Shown here piece by piece: positions 37,244-48,304 of a DNA stretch of 64,000 nucleotides. This DNA is from Lingula anatina (lineage: Eukaryota; Brachiopoda; Lingulata; Lingulida; Lingulidae). The notes under the pieces were generated by a model. It saw only the letters and a program-made list of their open reading frames with translations. It searched no databases and was not told the DNA's origin. Position numbers and translations under genes: made by a program. The stretch's first letter is position 1; each line of letters begins with the position of its first letter. The stretch spans positions 99,268-163,267 of the forward strand of contig NW_019775933.1 in NCBI RefSeq assembly GCF_001039355.2. Reading direction: 5' to 3'.

Positions 37244-37855
37244 CACGGTTATCCATCTTAAGTCAGATTTCAGTAACTGAATGTAAATGCATACAACTGC
37301 AACTTGCAAGACTGATATAACATACTAAATCTTTTTCAACTATTTATATATATACAACTTGCTACAAAAACAGACATGTAACCACCCTAAAACTAGAGCT
37401 GTATCACAAGGCATCACAACATGCTTTTAAGGCACAATGAGATTCTGGAATGAATGATAAAGATACATATACAGTGAATTTTGTTTTTCAAAGAAATAAT
37501 AGTGTATCAAAGCTGAAATTAACTTTGTTCTTAAAAAATTCTTTGATAAAAAATTCTGAGTAAAGAAAACCACTGTGAGGAAACTGAAAGTGTGATTTAC
37601 ATGTAACCTTAATACAGTGAGTGTAACAATATGAAGTGTCTCCTTCAATAAGTAGTGGCCAGTTCTTGGCAGAGACTGCTCATATCACAGTAGCTTCCAT
37701 TTTCACAAAATCGCTTTCACATAGGCTTTGAACATCATGGCTCCATTGCATTGACATGGACTGCAATCTTAATTCCCAATTCACCCCCAGCTAATATGAT
37801 ATCAAACTAGGGGATCAGAAAGGCAATACTGCCTCTGGATATTGTACCACCATCT

Positions 37856-38075
37856 TAGACTGCATTCCCACAGATTTAGATCGATCCATCTGGATCAACC
37901 TAACTCCCTGGGGGTTCATGCTAAATTGCTGTCAGTAGAGCGCGCACAGAAGTTAATTACCCCCTTACAGCTTTTAGTAGGTGGGACAGACATTTAAACT
38001 GACTAAGCTGACAGTAATCTAGTGAGACTCCCCACGAGGATAGATTGATCTAAAAATGTGTAGGAATGCAGTCCA
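37856..38075 (+). mobile_element. Palindromic MITE, family 1 (subfamily 1)
   Basis: Ends 'gcattcccacagatttaga' and 'aaaaatgtgtaggaatgc'. It lies about 90 bases beyond the SLC25A29 copy 1 stop codon. The same spot beside copy 2 lacks it. Confidence 0.85.
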
Positions 38076-38167
38076 AGTCATAATTTTGCTGCAAAAAGTA
38101 AAAGTATGCCTTTACGTCAATTTTCAAGTGACAATTCACTAGTTACCTGTCTTTTCAATTTTACAGA

Positions 38168-38974
38168 CTATATTTCAGAAGCTGCTGCCCCAGCTATTCT
38201 ATCCACACTGTGGATTTCACTGCCCAGTTGTGTGTGGTGATGACCAGATATAGTTTCCATGGTCTCATCTTCACTCGGACGCACAGACCTTAGGAAAAGT
38301 GCTACCACGGTAAAAGTTGCAGCATTTACTGGAAAGGCCCTTAGAAGAGTAGAGTTTAGCCCAGTCCATAAGCACCCTAGCCCTTCAGCTTTAATAGATT
38401 TTTGGAAACAGTCATAAGCATTCTTGTACTGATTTGGACCATTTGCTCCATCAGCTTGTATCCGAGACTTGATAACATCAACAGGGTAAGTAACAATCCA
38501 TGCTGCCATACCACTGCAGCCCCCAGCCACTAACAGCCCTAACATACTCACATCATCATCAGGTTGCTCTACCATCTGTCTACACAAAAACTCATAAGTG
38601 GCAAAATAAATTCCAAAACTGGGCGTTTCTCTCACAATGGTGAGAGTAAAACCTTTAAACACCCCACGAATCCCATGTGCTTTGTAGATCTTCTTCAGGC
38701 AATCAATTGGGCCTGTATACAAATGTTTTGTGCTTTTGAACTGTGTTCTTGATTCACCCTGCCCTTGAATCTGCATCCTTGTTTTGGCCAGTTCCATGGG
38801 ACTGCACACTACACACTGTACAAGGCCAGCTGTAGCACCTGCCAAGAAGTGGCTCTGTAGTGTATCTGGATTGGCCATTCTTCTCTGAACATTTCCTTGC
38901 ACTCCAAAGACTATGGCATTGATAAGTGCTAGTCCGTAAAGTGGAGAAGCCATCCCCTTGTATAATCCAAGTGC
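38168..38974 (-). CDS. SLC25A29: SLC25A29 copy 1, exon 4
   Basis: 268 codons plus stop, from ALGLYKGMASPLYGLALINA to AAASEI. Holds helices 2-6 and signatures 2 and 3. The open frame extends 7 codons upstream of its first ATG to the TAG acceptor. Confidence 0.97.
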   Translation of the reverse strand, partial: ALGLYKGMASPLYGLALINAIVFGVQGNVQRRMANPDTLQSHFLAGATAGLVQCVVCSPMELAKTRMQIQGQGESRTQFKSTKHLYTGPIDCLKKIYKAHGIRGVFKGFTLTIVRETPSFGIYFATYEFLCRQMVEQPDDDVSMLGLLVAGGCSGMAAWIVTYPVDVIKSRIQADGANGPNQYKNAYDCFQKSIKAEGLGCLWTGLNSTLLRAFPVNAATFTVVALFLRSVRPSEDETMETISGHHHTQLGSEIHSVDRIAGAAASEI

Positions 38975-41900
38975 CTAAAACATAGAATGGTTCACAAATT
39001 GTGATAACATAAGGTCAATCATGGCAAAACTCTGAAGGTATTGCTGGAAATTGGTACCAGCTGAAATCAGTGTTGCTGGTCCTGTCTAGATGTTGGCCCA
39101 AATAGTTTTTTGCGACATATCATACATAATAATGACTTGATTTTAACTTATTAGTATTTGAATCTGATTGTAGTGAATAAAACAATCTCTTCCCAAATAT
39201 ACCAGAGCAACTTAGACTAAAGATTTTATATAAAGTCTAATTTAATAAATCTGTGTTTGTTAAAAATCATGACTATACTTAAACAGAAAATTTTTGGGCA
39301 TGTCAAATGTGGAGTTGACAGATATTGCAGGTTTCTTGCTATTTGGTCTGATAAATGCATGAATTTTATCAAAACTGTTGGCCTGCATGATCTCATTAGT
39401 AAATAAAGGTAAAGAAAGGCTTGAGCAAATGAGACCCAGATTACTGTATTGATTGAAACTTGGTCATAATAACGATAATTTGTTATTATGTCAAAGATTG
39501 AAATGGTCAAGCAGAATGCATTCCTCATGAGAGATACCCTATGTAGTCCTTGGTGCAAGGAATTTCACCCATTAAAGTGTTGAGAAGCACATAGCTATAT
39601 CCATGTTAGGTAATGTATTAACAACTGTTTAGGTCAAGCATGGACTCAGACCTACATCCATGTTAGGTAATGTATTAACAGTTAACTGTTTAGGTCAGGC
39701 ATGGACTCAGACTGATTCCAGATGCCCAACTGTGGGCAGGATTACACCCACCCAACAATTGTCTTTCTCTGCTATTGAGTCATTGTTTTAGGGGCAGGTA
39801 AGGGTGAGGTTCATGTAGTAACATATGGCCATATTCAGAACAAATGATCAGCAGACTAACTGATCCACGGACTTAATATGGTGGACCTCTCTTAAAAGCA
39901 AAGCTGCCTGATCCCCCGATGATCTTCCTGCATCCACACACACCATCCCTTCAAAGGTCTAGGAATTAAACCTTGAAGCCAAAATTGAATCCATGTGGAG
40001 GTAGGGAGACCATCAGGAAATTAGGCAGCTCTGCTTTTAAGTAGGGTAGGCCATGTTTAGTCTGCAGATCAGTTACTCTGCGGATTATCTCCCAGTTCAG
40101 ATCTTATTTAATGTTGATGTGTATGCTTCTGTAGTGTTAAAAAACTCACAGGTTCATTATCAATATCAAGATAAACTTACAGATTCTTTTGCTATGATGG
40201 TCCTGAAGCATCCAAATGTCCCTTTATAAAGGCGTTTTGCTGGGTTTTGTGTTTGCAGCCGTACCTGAAATAAAAAAAATTAAAAGCAACTCTTATCTAG
40301 ACCAGACTGGATGCTTTTTTTTAGACCCCATTCCCATAGATTTTAGATTGATCTATCCCTGTGGGGAGTCTCACTAGATTACTGTCAACTTAGCCGGCTT
40401 AAGCGCCTGTCCCGCCTACTAAAAGCTGTAAGGGGGGAACTAACTATGGTGCGCTCGGCTGACCGCAATTTAGCGTGTACCCCCAGGGAGTTAGGTCAAT
40501 CTAAATCTAAATTTCTGGATTGATCTAAATCTCTGGGAATGCACCCTTAGTCTATAGTTTTTAAGTCTACAAGCCTGGGTGAACCTGTGACCTGTGGGGC
40601 CATTCAGAATAGAGCACTAATTGATCCGTCAAATAAATATGGCTGACCCCACTTCAAAAGCGATGCCACTGATTCCCGAGGTTGTCCCCACCTTCACAAG
40701 CACTATTAAACGGATGACATCTCGGCTCCGATGGTTTACTTGCTAGGTCCCTGTAGTGAAGGCACGTGTCAAGGCGGGGAGACCATGGAATTAGCAGCAT
40801 CACATCTGAAGTGGGATCTGCCGTATTTCGTACTCGGATCATCTATTCTGAATGGTAGAATCCAAATTCTTATTTGTTATTACTATAGGTAAGATATACT
40901 GCCATTCTTAGAGAAACTTCAACCCCAAAACAAACTTGGCTTCAAAAATGAAACACAAATAGGCTGACAGACAGTTAGACAAGACATTGACTAGCAAGCA
41001 ACTTCATAATTATCATCCTGGTAGTTATGTCAACATCAAAGGAAACACAACCATTTCATGCTCTTGAGTCCATCAAATTGCAGAACAGTTTGTTTTTCAT
41101 ATGATAATTTACCTTCACAGTATCAAATGGATGGCCAACCAGAACCCCAGCACACCCTGTAACAATAAACATGCAATGAACACAAAGAACCAAGGGTATT
41201 CACAGTTACAAAAATATAATTTTTTGTTACTAATACATGATGGAAATACATGACATCTACTAATAAATTTAAGATTCTTTTTTTTTTTTTTGGGGGGGGG
41301 GGGGGGGTAGGCGGAGTGAGGGGATGTTGAATCCACAATTTGGGCTATTTTTGAGCATAAAAATGCAATCAAAACAGCAGCATCAAGATTCTTCCTGGGT
41401 TAAGATTTTTTGATTTATTTAAATAAGCCATTAAAAAAAAAATTAGGGTCAGCAGCACTCATTGACCAGATTATTAATTTTGTTTGTCCTAATCAAAAGT
41501 TATAAAATTGACTTCCATGCAGTAAACAGAACAGAAGACACTGACTCCACATCTTTCACATAAATCACTGCAAAGAACTCTAACATAAAAGCTTTAATTC
41601 TGATATCCTTTTCTGCATTTCCTCCTTGGGAGGGGGGTAGGTATTAAATGACAGTTAGGACACACTTGATTGTTTAACTTTACTGTTAAAATATATTTAT
41701 AAAAAGTCTCTTTTCTATTTAAATCATGTTTTAAGTTGTGTAAGGTATTTGTTCTATGTAGTTTTATGAATTTATTTAACAGTTCAAAATTACTAATCTT
41801 TTTGTTTTATCAACAATTAGGCTGCGTTCACATGAAAAACAATTTTCTAAAAATCTAAAAATCTATTTGCGGTATCTTGTGATCACGGTCTGTGCCCTGA

Positions 41901-43374
41901 TTACCCCACATCGTAATTACAGGCAGCGCGAGCCAGTTACTTCCAAAGCTGTAATTAATTCTTGGCGCTGCCAGTATTTACGCCGCGGGGTATTCAGGGC
42001 ACAGACCGTGATCACAAGATACCGCAAATAGATTTTTAGATTTTTAGAAAATAGATTTTTCATGTGAACGCAGACTTAGTATTTTATGAATTTCCAGGTG
42101 TGGTGTAGATGATCAATGTAGCATTTACATGTGATGATATTACCGTTGTATGCATGCACAAGGAATTGGGAATAAACACAGTGAAGTGTCAACACCTGTT
42201 GTTGTGGGTTTCCGTGTGTTGTTGGTCAGGAACCAGAAAGTACAGTTGACATAATAGTCAGTTTGGTTTGTTACAGATAGTTTAAAGAATGGTTGTTGTA
42301 ATTTATGTTAAAGGTAAAAAATCTAAAGCTAGAAGAGATATGTAGTTTTTACATGTTATGTTATGTTATTACTGTTGTATGCATGTGCAAAGAGTTGGAA
42401 ATAAGCCGAGTGAAGTGTCAACATGTTGTTGTGTGTCTCCGTGTCTTGTTGGTTAAGAACCAGAAAGAACAGTTGACGTAATAATTAGTTTGGTATAATA
42501 ACCTGTATTTAATAAAGACTACAATCACAGGCAGATCAAGTCCTCTGAAGAATCCATCTATCAGTCAGGTTGCTTATTTTTCAGTCAAACCATGCATCAG
42601 ACATGTTTAATTATGTGATTCCAAAGAAAATTATTTCCACTTTAGCTTAAGTGTTGGGTCACTGGAAATCACTGAGCCCCTGGTTTTAGGCTGGGTCATT
42701 AATTGTTGTGCAAATTGCAGAATATGATTATAATTGGTCCACTGTTGGACCAACATGAGTGCATTGTTGGTTTGAGGTTCGACCATTGATGGTTAAGTTG
42801 GGCTAACGTAAATACACTGTTGGTAAGAAGTTGGGTAATTTCTGGACAAATGTTGGCTATTAATTGGCCCAATGTAGGGCCAACATTGTTTGATTGGGAA
42901 TACATGTATGTTGGCAATGTGTTAGGGACCATTCCTAGACCCTATCTTAACTAACTGTGGATCGATCTATCTCCAAAAGGAGAATTCTTGCCAAATTACA
43001 ATCAACTTAAGTGGCTTAGATGTCTGTTATATGCCTATAGAAGCTGCTAGAGGGTATTTAATTATCGTTTAGCAGCTACAGCAGGCGTGACAGTCATCTT
43101 AGACAATTTAGCCAGAAACCCCTTAGAGATGGATCGATCCTGTTAGATCAATCTAGGTATGTTAACCCAGTCTTTGTATTGAAATTTACTTCCATTGGGC
43201 CAATGTTGGCCAAAGATGTTCAGCCAAAGTTAACCATTGGTCAACCAAGGCAATGTTGGGCGGACATTTGTATGCTATCTGGGAATAAACATAAAATACA
43301 ACTTATACTACTACTAGTACTACTACTAGAAAATATGTACCTCCAAGGCAACCCGCCACAAAATCCAGTGCCAT
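38168..43374 (-). CDS. SLC25A29: SLC25A29 copy 1, mitochondrial basic amino acid carrier
   Basis: Member of the mitochondrial carrier family in the inner membrane; the human protein carries arginine, lysine and related basic amino acids. Exons (minus): 43341-43374, 41113-41156, 40181-40264, 38168-38974, joining in phase to about 322 residues (human 303). Start MALDFVAGCLGGCAGVLVGH parallels human MALDFLAGCAGGVAGVLVGH. The three carrier signatures are HPFDTVKVRLQ, SPMELAKTRMQ and YPVDVIKSRIQ, one per repeat, so six membrane helices are expected. RETPSFGIYF and LLRAFPVNAATF match the family at helices 4 and 6. A polar tail of some 35 residues follows helix 6 (SEDETMETISGHHH onward). It converges on CPSF2. 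It was copied to 49768-54041. Confidence 0.95.
39601..39718. repeat. Tandem duplication in SLC25A29 copy 1 intron, period 57 bp
   Basis: 'ccatgttaggtaatgtatta' starts at 39601 and 39658, each followed by 'ctgtttaggtca' and 'catggactcaga'. Not present in copy 2. Confidence 0.85.
39826..40105. mobile_element. MITE, family 3 (CAGACTAACTGATCC ends)
   Basis: Inverted ends 'atattcagaacaaatgatca' with 'gcagactaactgatcc' and 'tctgcagatcagttactctg'; inner 'cttaaaagcaaagctgcctg' and 'ggcagctctgcttttaagta'. Disrupted kin at 51.36-51.51 kb; related ends at 40.6 and 63.3 kb. Confidence 0.7.
40181..40264 (-). CDS. SLC25A29: SLC25A29 copy 1, exon 3
   Basis: 28 codons, VRLQTQNPAKRLYKGTFGCF then RTIIAKES, the matrix loop of repeat 1. 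Acceptor TTTCAG, donor GTAAGT. Confidence 0.95.
40321..40550 (-). mobile_element. Palindromic MITE, family 1 (subfamily 1)
   Basis: Same orientation and wording as the 5.5-kb copy: 'cattcccatagatttta', 'gtggggagtctcactaga' and 'gtacccccagggagttagg'. In SLC25A29 copy 1 intron 2, absent from copy 2. Confidence 0.85.
40597..40857. mobile_element. MITE, family 3, second copy
   Basis: Ends 'gccattcagaatagagca' and 'tctattctgaatgg' are inverted; inner 'gctgaccccacttcaaaag' and 'ctgaagtgggatctgccg' pair up. Confidence 0.65.
41113..41156 (-). CDS. SLC25A29: SLC25A29 copy 1, exon 2
   Basis: 44 bases encoding (G)CAGVLVGHPFDTVK, carrying the first carrier signature. Acceptor TTACAG, donor GTAAAT. Confidence 0.95.
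41279..41310. repeat. T-run to G-run junction
   Basis: About 13 T followed by about 17 G, in the first intron of SLC25A29 copy 1. The paralogous intron has the same junction at 53287-53312. Confidence 0.95.
41821..42074. mobile_element. Near-perfect hairpin MITE, arms about 90 bp
   Basis: Left arm 'gctgcgttcacatgaaaaa' through 'gatcacggtctgtgccctga'; the right arm is its reverse complement, ending 'catgtgaacgcagac'. The loop is about 75 bases. Possible TTAG direct flanks. Absent from the paralogous intron. Confidence 0.85.
42122..42496. repeat. Two diverged copies of a 147-bp segment, 228 bp apart
   Basis: Both copies carry 'gttgtatgcatg', 'gtgaagtgtcaaca', 'ccgtgt.ttgttggt' and 'aaccagaaag.acagttgac', and an A-T rich 'ggaaataag/ggaataaac'. 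This could be the remains of LTR ends, but no retroelement genes are nearby. Confidence 0.6.
42700..43275. mobile_element. TTGGGCCAATGTTGG-type repeat interrupted by a MITE
   Basis: Outer parts 42700-42933 and 43174-43275 are full of 'ttgggccaa', 'ccaacattg' and 'caatgttgg' words. Between them sits a family 1 (subfamily 2) MITE, so one element jumped into another. Confidence 0.6.
42934..43173 (+). mobile_element. Palindromic MITE, family 1 (subfamily 2)
   Basis: 'ggatcgatctatctccaaaa' and 'gagatggatcgatcctgtta' form the inverted ends; middle 'tatttaattatcgtttagcag'. Kin at 52.2 and 55.5 kb. Confidence 0.75.
43341..43374 (-). CDS. SLC25A29: SLC25A29 copy 1, exon 1
   Basis: Encodes MALDFVAGCLG and ends in phase 1 before GTACAT. 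The ATG is chosen because it aligns with the family start. Confidence 0.92.
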
Positions 43375-43708
43375 AAATCTGTTTTTTTGCTAAATGCTCG
43401 ACCACATTACCCCTGTTCACTTCTCTCCTTCTTTCACTTTCAGATGTAGTGGAGATCAATACTTGTTTATGTCAAGAAATTGAGTTCAATTCCCCATTAT
43501 TATTTATGACCTTGTGCTCCAAACTGGATCCAGGCTGCTGCAGGGTCAGAGGTCAGAGGTCTTTGTTTTCGGAATATTTATTGGCTAAGATTTCTCAAAG
43601 GGAGGTGTGTCCGCATGGATGATCCCATTTTTGTTTTGTTTCCTTTATTCCTTAAGAGTACTAAAGGCATGCTGAAAGTACGATTAAGTTTAAGTCATGA
43701 TTTTCACG

Positions 43709-43872
43709 TCCGTAGCCAGCAATTTCATGGGGGTGGGGGGTTCGTTTTCTGAAAAAGTGGACCTTTTACCATAAAATCCTCATGTACATAGATCAAATTG
43801 TACCCAGAGTCGACCTTTTCCCAGCAAAAAGTGTGGTTCTTTCGAACCCCAGAACCCCCCTGGCTGCGGCCC
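43709..43872. mobile_element. MITE with CGTAGCCAG ends at the duplication junction
   Basis: Left end 'gtccgtagccag' and right end 'ctggctgcggcc' are inverted, with inner 'ggggggttcg' and 'cgaacccc'. It sits exactly between the upstream edge of unit 1 and the start of unit 2. Confidence 0.75.
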
Positions 43873-45960
43873 TGATATTTGAAGACAGAAAAAAATCCAC
43901 ACATTTGCATTTGTTTTCATTCAATATCCACTTCTTCTCAACTCTCTAAACCTCAAAAACTGTGTTCAAAGAAAGTATAAAAGCTCTTTTTGAATTTGAC
44001 TTTAATCAGTTTGATGCTTTTCAATTCAGTTATTGTATTAATTCAAATTCAAATAGGGTCAATAATTTGATCCCTTGAAAACTGCGTAAGAAGGCTTTGA
44101 AGCATATAACTACAAACTATATGAAAGGGAAATGAAGAGATGAAAGGCAATAAAACTTACTTGGCTCGTCTCTCTAAGTTTCAATTAAGATAGGTTTTAA
44201 CAATTTAATTTATATACAAAATGACATTCAGAATTGATTGAGTTATTAAATGATTAAGCAAATACACTTTGGCATTGATCAAAAACCCAATAAGTTTATA
44301 AAGTTGATAGCATTATAGGACTTGCCTTTTGGAAGCTAGTTAGTTGTATTTGCATTACATATCCTTGTGGACACACACCTCTTCAGCTTTTAAAAACGAG
44401 CTGTTATTTTAAAACCATTTTATTTCTGTAGCAAGAAATAAATAAAACTATAAGAAAAGAAAAAATAACCATTTCTGAAAAAAATGTATCTGTACATTAA
44501 CTTGCAATGTAATAAGTGTGAAAATATGCACACCTTGTACTCATACACTCTACCATATAGATTGATTTCAGGAATGCACTGACTGCATTATTTCATTTTA
44601 ATAGACAGACACTATATGTGTCTGTATACATTTGTGGATTTTTTTTCTTCAAATTTGCTGAGTGGTAAAAGGCAGGTTTCTTTCTATAGGCAACATGATC
44701 AGATTATTATTATGAAAGTCATTGATTTTCTTTTTTGAAAGCAGCAATATATTTTTTGAAAGCAGCAACATGTAAATGTTGAAAATTTAAAATGTTTAGA
44801 TGTTTACTGAAATTTGTCTGTTTATCTTATAACTGAACAATGGGAGTGACTTTTTTTTCAATTAATTGTCTATTTATAAACCAGTCTTGCATCATAATCT
44901 TTCTTTTGTATCCTGGTAGGTTGTTTGCTTATGTTTTTTTTTTCCCAACCAACATCATATTTCACAAGCACAAGCTCACCATATAGACTAGACGCTGATC
45001 CTGAAAAGAGGCTTATAAAGTAACTTTTATTTCCTCAGTTGTTTGCTCATGGATTTTGTTTCAACCCACTTCATATTTCACATGTATGAGCTCACCATAG
45101 GGCATGTATTGTCTTTTGAACATATTCATTTATTTTAGACAAACTATGTGTGTGTTTGTATGATTGTCTTGATAATCAATTCAAAGTGATTGAATTAGAC
45201 TAGTTGATTAATTAAAATCTGTTTTACATCAAGTATGGATTCATAGCTCTCCAACTTTTCAACCCAAATTATTTCCTGATTGCATTAGGAGGCATTGTGT
45301 TAGGTGAACTTTTTGGAACATTTGTCTTGATGTGCAGTCTGGCACAATCATTAGACCCCTTCTTGAAATATGACAGTTTTTATTCTTCTATGGCTTTGGG
45401 CTGAACGGTCCATCAGCTGCACAAATACAGGAGAAAAATAGATGAAAATAAATTTCACCAGTCCTACAGAATCAGCACGCTTTATTCAGATCCATAGTGC
45501 AATATAAAGATTCAGGGGTAAATAAAAACCTTTTAGCTGAGAATAAATCATCTCATTATCGTTCTTCGTGGACTTTTTAAACTACCTTTACAGCATCTTA
45601 TTTCACCATCTTGGTGCTTTTTGTGAACCTTCAGTGAGTAGTTAACTTAACTGTTAAAGATCATGTCTTTAAGTATAATTATATTTTAGATAAATGCCTA
45701 TTGAAAATTCCTTGAAATAATAACAATAAGAATTTTATTGAGTACAGAAATGTTTTTACATTTGAAGGCTCTCTAAATGAAAAAATAATTGTAGCGTTAT
45801 ACAATATACATTGTAAAGAGATACAATTAAAATGGATGGGATTTTTTGTGTATTTGTTACCAATTATTTGGGTTTTATCATTATCTTACTAATAAATTTT
45901 GCTACAGACAAATATGTCAACATTAAATAAAGCCCCCTGTAAGATTTTAGATGCCTTTGT

Positions 45961-46188
45961 TTGTGTGACCAGTTCATCCAAATACAGTATACAGTTAACA
46001 CGGACACTGTCTATTTATCTAGTCCATCATTTGTGTATAGAGCTGGGCATAGCTTGTCACCTTATTTGACTCCAAAGTTAAAGATATGGATGTCAGTGAC
46101 CTCTGCAGGGGAATCAAAAGCAGATACTGCTAATATTTATCAGCTCTTTGCAGCAGCATCAAAAGTGGATGTTAGCTTATGCTTTTAA
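45961..46188 (+). other. Unidentified open frame in the former intron
   Basis: 75 codons without an ATG start, containing LYLTPKLKIW-like and AGESKADTANIYQLFAAASK words. Only its last third has a counterpart in unit 1 (31398-31490), and about half of the changes there alter residues. I do not recognise it; it may be a relic of a transposon or a chance frame. Confidence 0.25.
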
Positions 46189-46314
46189 ACTACAAACTAA
46201 TACACTATTGGGAGATTGTGTGGTCAGTTGTATCATTGAAGCTCAAATGAACATGGTCCTTATAAATGTTATTTTTGTGTAGTTTTGCTGTTCAGGCATA
46301 CAGAAGAGAAATTG

Positions 46315-46570
46315 GGTTCATTCCCAATGAAACTATTCTCCTACGTAGATCGATCCAACTCTGCGGGGACTCTTGCTGAATGCAATTAGATTAACAGATA
46401 GACACATCTTTTCTTAGTGTTGAGTAGAATTCAGAAGAGCTGGTGATTATATGAGTGCACTGGAAACAAGATGTGTGTTAATCTTTTACATTGATTGCAT
46501 TCAGCAGGAATCTCCGGGGAGTTGAATCGAACTACGTAAAATGATTGTTTCAATGGGAATGAGCCCTTAA
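46315..46570 (+). mobile_element. Palindromic MITE, family 1 (subfamily 3)
   Basis: Orthologous in position to the 31.6-kb copy, so it predates the segmental duplication. Inner 'gggactcttgctgaatgcaa' is retained. Confidence 0.8.
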
Positions 46571-48266
46571 TAAAGTCAAGAAGAGAAGATCTTTAAGCTG
46601 GGTTGAAAATTACCATTGTCCTTTTTATGATCAAAATTGGTTAGGGTTTAACTCATGCACCATGGTAGTTACATTTACCTGTTGAAATTCTTCTTAAACC
46701 ACAGTATAACCAGTTCAAAGAGGCAGATCACAAACACCTTATGTTTATTTACAGCATGATAATCTCTTGCAGTACAAGTAGGCTAAAAATTACACCTTGC
46801 AAAAGTTATCAATGGAGCTGAAGTACCTTTGAGTTGGATTGCTTACTTTGCACGTGTCTAGAAATCAAGTTTCAACAAGTCTCCGAATGAAAGCATCTAT
46901 GGTATAATTTCCTCTCTTTTGTTTAAATTTTGAAGTTTAGTTGATCAAAATGTTACAGTCATAAATGTTAATCAATCACAAAGTTTCTCACTTTTGCCTT
47001 AAAGTATGACAATATTTCACAGAGATATTTAAAAATATCACTTTGCATCCTTTCTTCACAATTTGAACTAGTTATCAGCAAATATTACATTCCACTGCAT
47101 AACTACAGTAGTTCTTCTTTGTAAAGGAAAATATGAAACACCATTCTCAAAAATACAATGTATTTATTAGGTATTGAAAACAATTATATCAGTTGCAAAG
47201 AACAACGTATTGCAATTCTGTTTGAATAGAATAAATTTTTTCAGTAGTATGCCTTATTTATACAATTCAAAATAATACTGCTGAGTCCTGACATGTCACA
47301 ATGTCTTGGCAGCTGTAAGTTTCAAAACCATAACTGTGTACTTCCATGTAATCTAGAATACCACAACAAAATTATGCTTTAAGCAAGTAAAATATTATTA
47401 CCAAGTATATTTCAAATCCATTCTGTTTTTGATAAGTACTTTTTTTATACTTAATACATACAGTGACCTTTTGCAAATTTCACTTAGAGAACATTCCACA
47501 TTTTGTGTAATACAGAAAATCCATGATAACAAAAAAAAAAAGTATTCAATGGCACATTTAAAACTTATAGTTTCTTGATGATTAGAATTTTAATTTATTT
47601 TCATACAACTCATACTTGTTATTTGAGGTTTTATACATGTGATAAATATTTCTGAAAAACAATCACTGCAAAATTAATTGAAATACATGTGTGAATGAAT
47701 CACAGATGGATATGGGACTCAAGTTCATGTGATAGTGCTTCACCATTATCCTACTAAAAGTTTAATAACAGAGCAAAAATTTCATATTATCAGTGTATCT
47801 GCATAGTAAAATAACAGCTGGAGCCTTAATAAAGTCCATTCAGCATCTTAGAAGTGCGAAGTTTTATAAAGGTATGATTACAGAAAGCAACTTAAGCATA
47901 ATATATTCACACATTCCCTCAACAACTGAACCCCAAACTAGGGTCTCTATTTATTATGTGACAAAAATTAAGCAAAAACTAAGAAAGCCAACTCCTAATG
48001 TTAAATACCAGGATTACCCATCTAAAGTCAAACTGACTGTAAATGCATACAACTGTTATATAAAGACTGTAATATTTCGATGTATTTGAAAGTGTTAAAT
48101 TGAGAAGTGGAGACACATTAAAAATAAACCTCTTTAAGTGCAGTCTATTTTATTACATAAGAAGTTGACTTTGGCAGTAGCATCTATGGATGGAAGGGAC
48201 ATTCAATAAACAAAACAATTTACCTTCACTGTAACTGGAAATTAAAACTTCTGTGAGCTTATGTAA

Positions 48267-48267
<1 letters not shown>

Positions 48268-48304
<37 letters not shown>
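48268..48304. repeat. (AAT)n microsatellite
   Basis: About eleven AAT units, then AGAAG repeats. Confidence 0.95.

Larger units (their letters stand above)
32197..38167. other. Region between the CPSF2 and SLC25A29 stop codons (tail-to-tail)
   Basis: Holds the 3' UTRs of two converging genes, an inverted interspersed repeat (32950-33345), two MITEs with GGGATAATAACT ends, a hAT-like MITE (35719-35898), a 91-bp tandem duplication (37066-37243) and a family 1 MITE. Bases 36200-37850 are paralogous to 46925-48900. No coding sequence seen. Confidence 0.7.
36200..43690. repeat. Segmental duplication unit 1, right part (SLC25A29 copy 1)
   Basis: Paralogous to 46925-54370: exons, introns, 3' flank and about 300 bases upstream of the start codon all have counterparts. 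Intron 1 is twice as long here because of inserted repeats at 41.8-43.3 kb. Confidence 0.9.
43873..46765. repeat. Segmental duplication unit 2, left part (ex-CPSF2 intron)
   Basis: Copy of 30100-32060 stretched by insertions (around 44.37-44.66 and 45.6-46.1 kb). It stops before CPSF2 exon K would appear, so CPSF2 coding sequence was not kept. Confidence 0.85.

Noticed and set aside
38564-38752. Plus-strand frame opposite SLC25A29 exon 4 (also 50164-50352)
   Set aside because: It is the antisense shadow of the carrier exon and is conserved only because that exon is.
47793-48089. 98-codon plus-strand frame in the SLC25A29 copy 2 3' flank
   Set aside because: The paralogous sequence in unit 1 does not keep the frame; it is Lys/Thr-rich by base composition.
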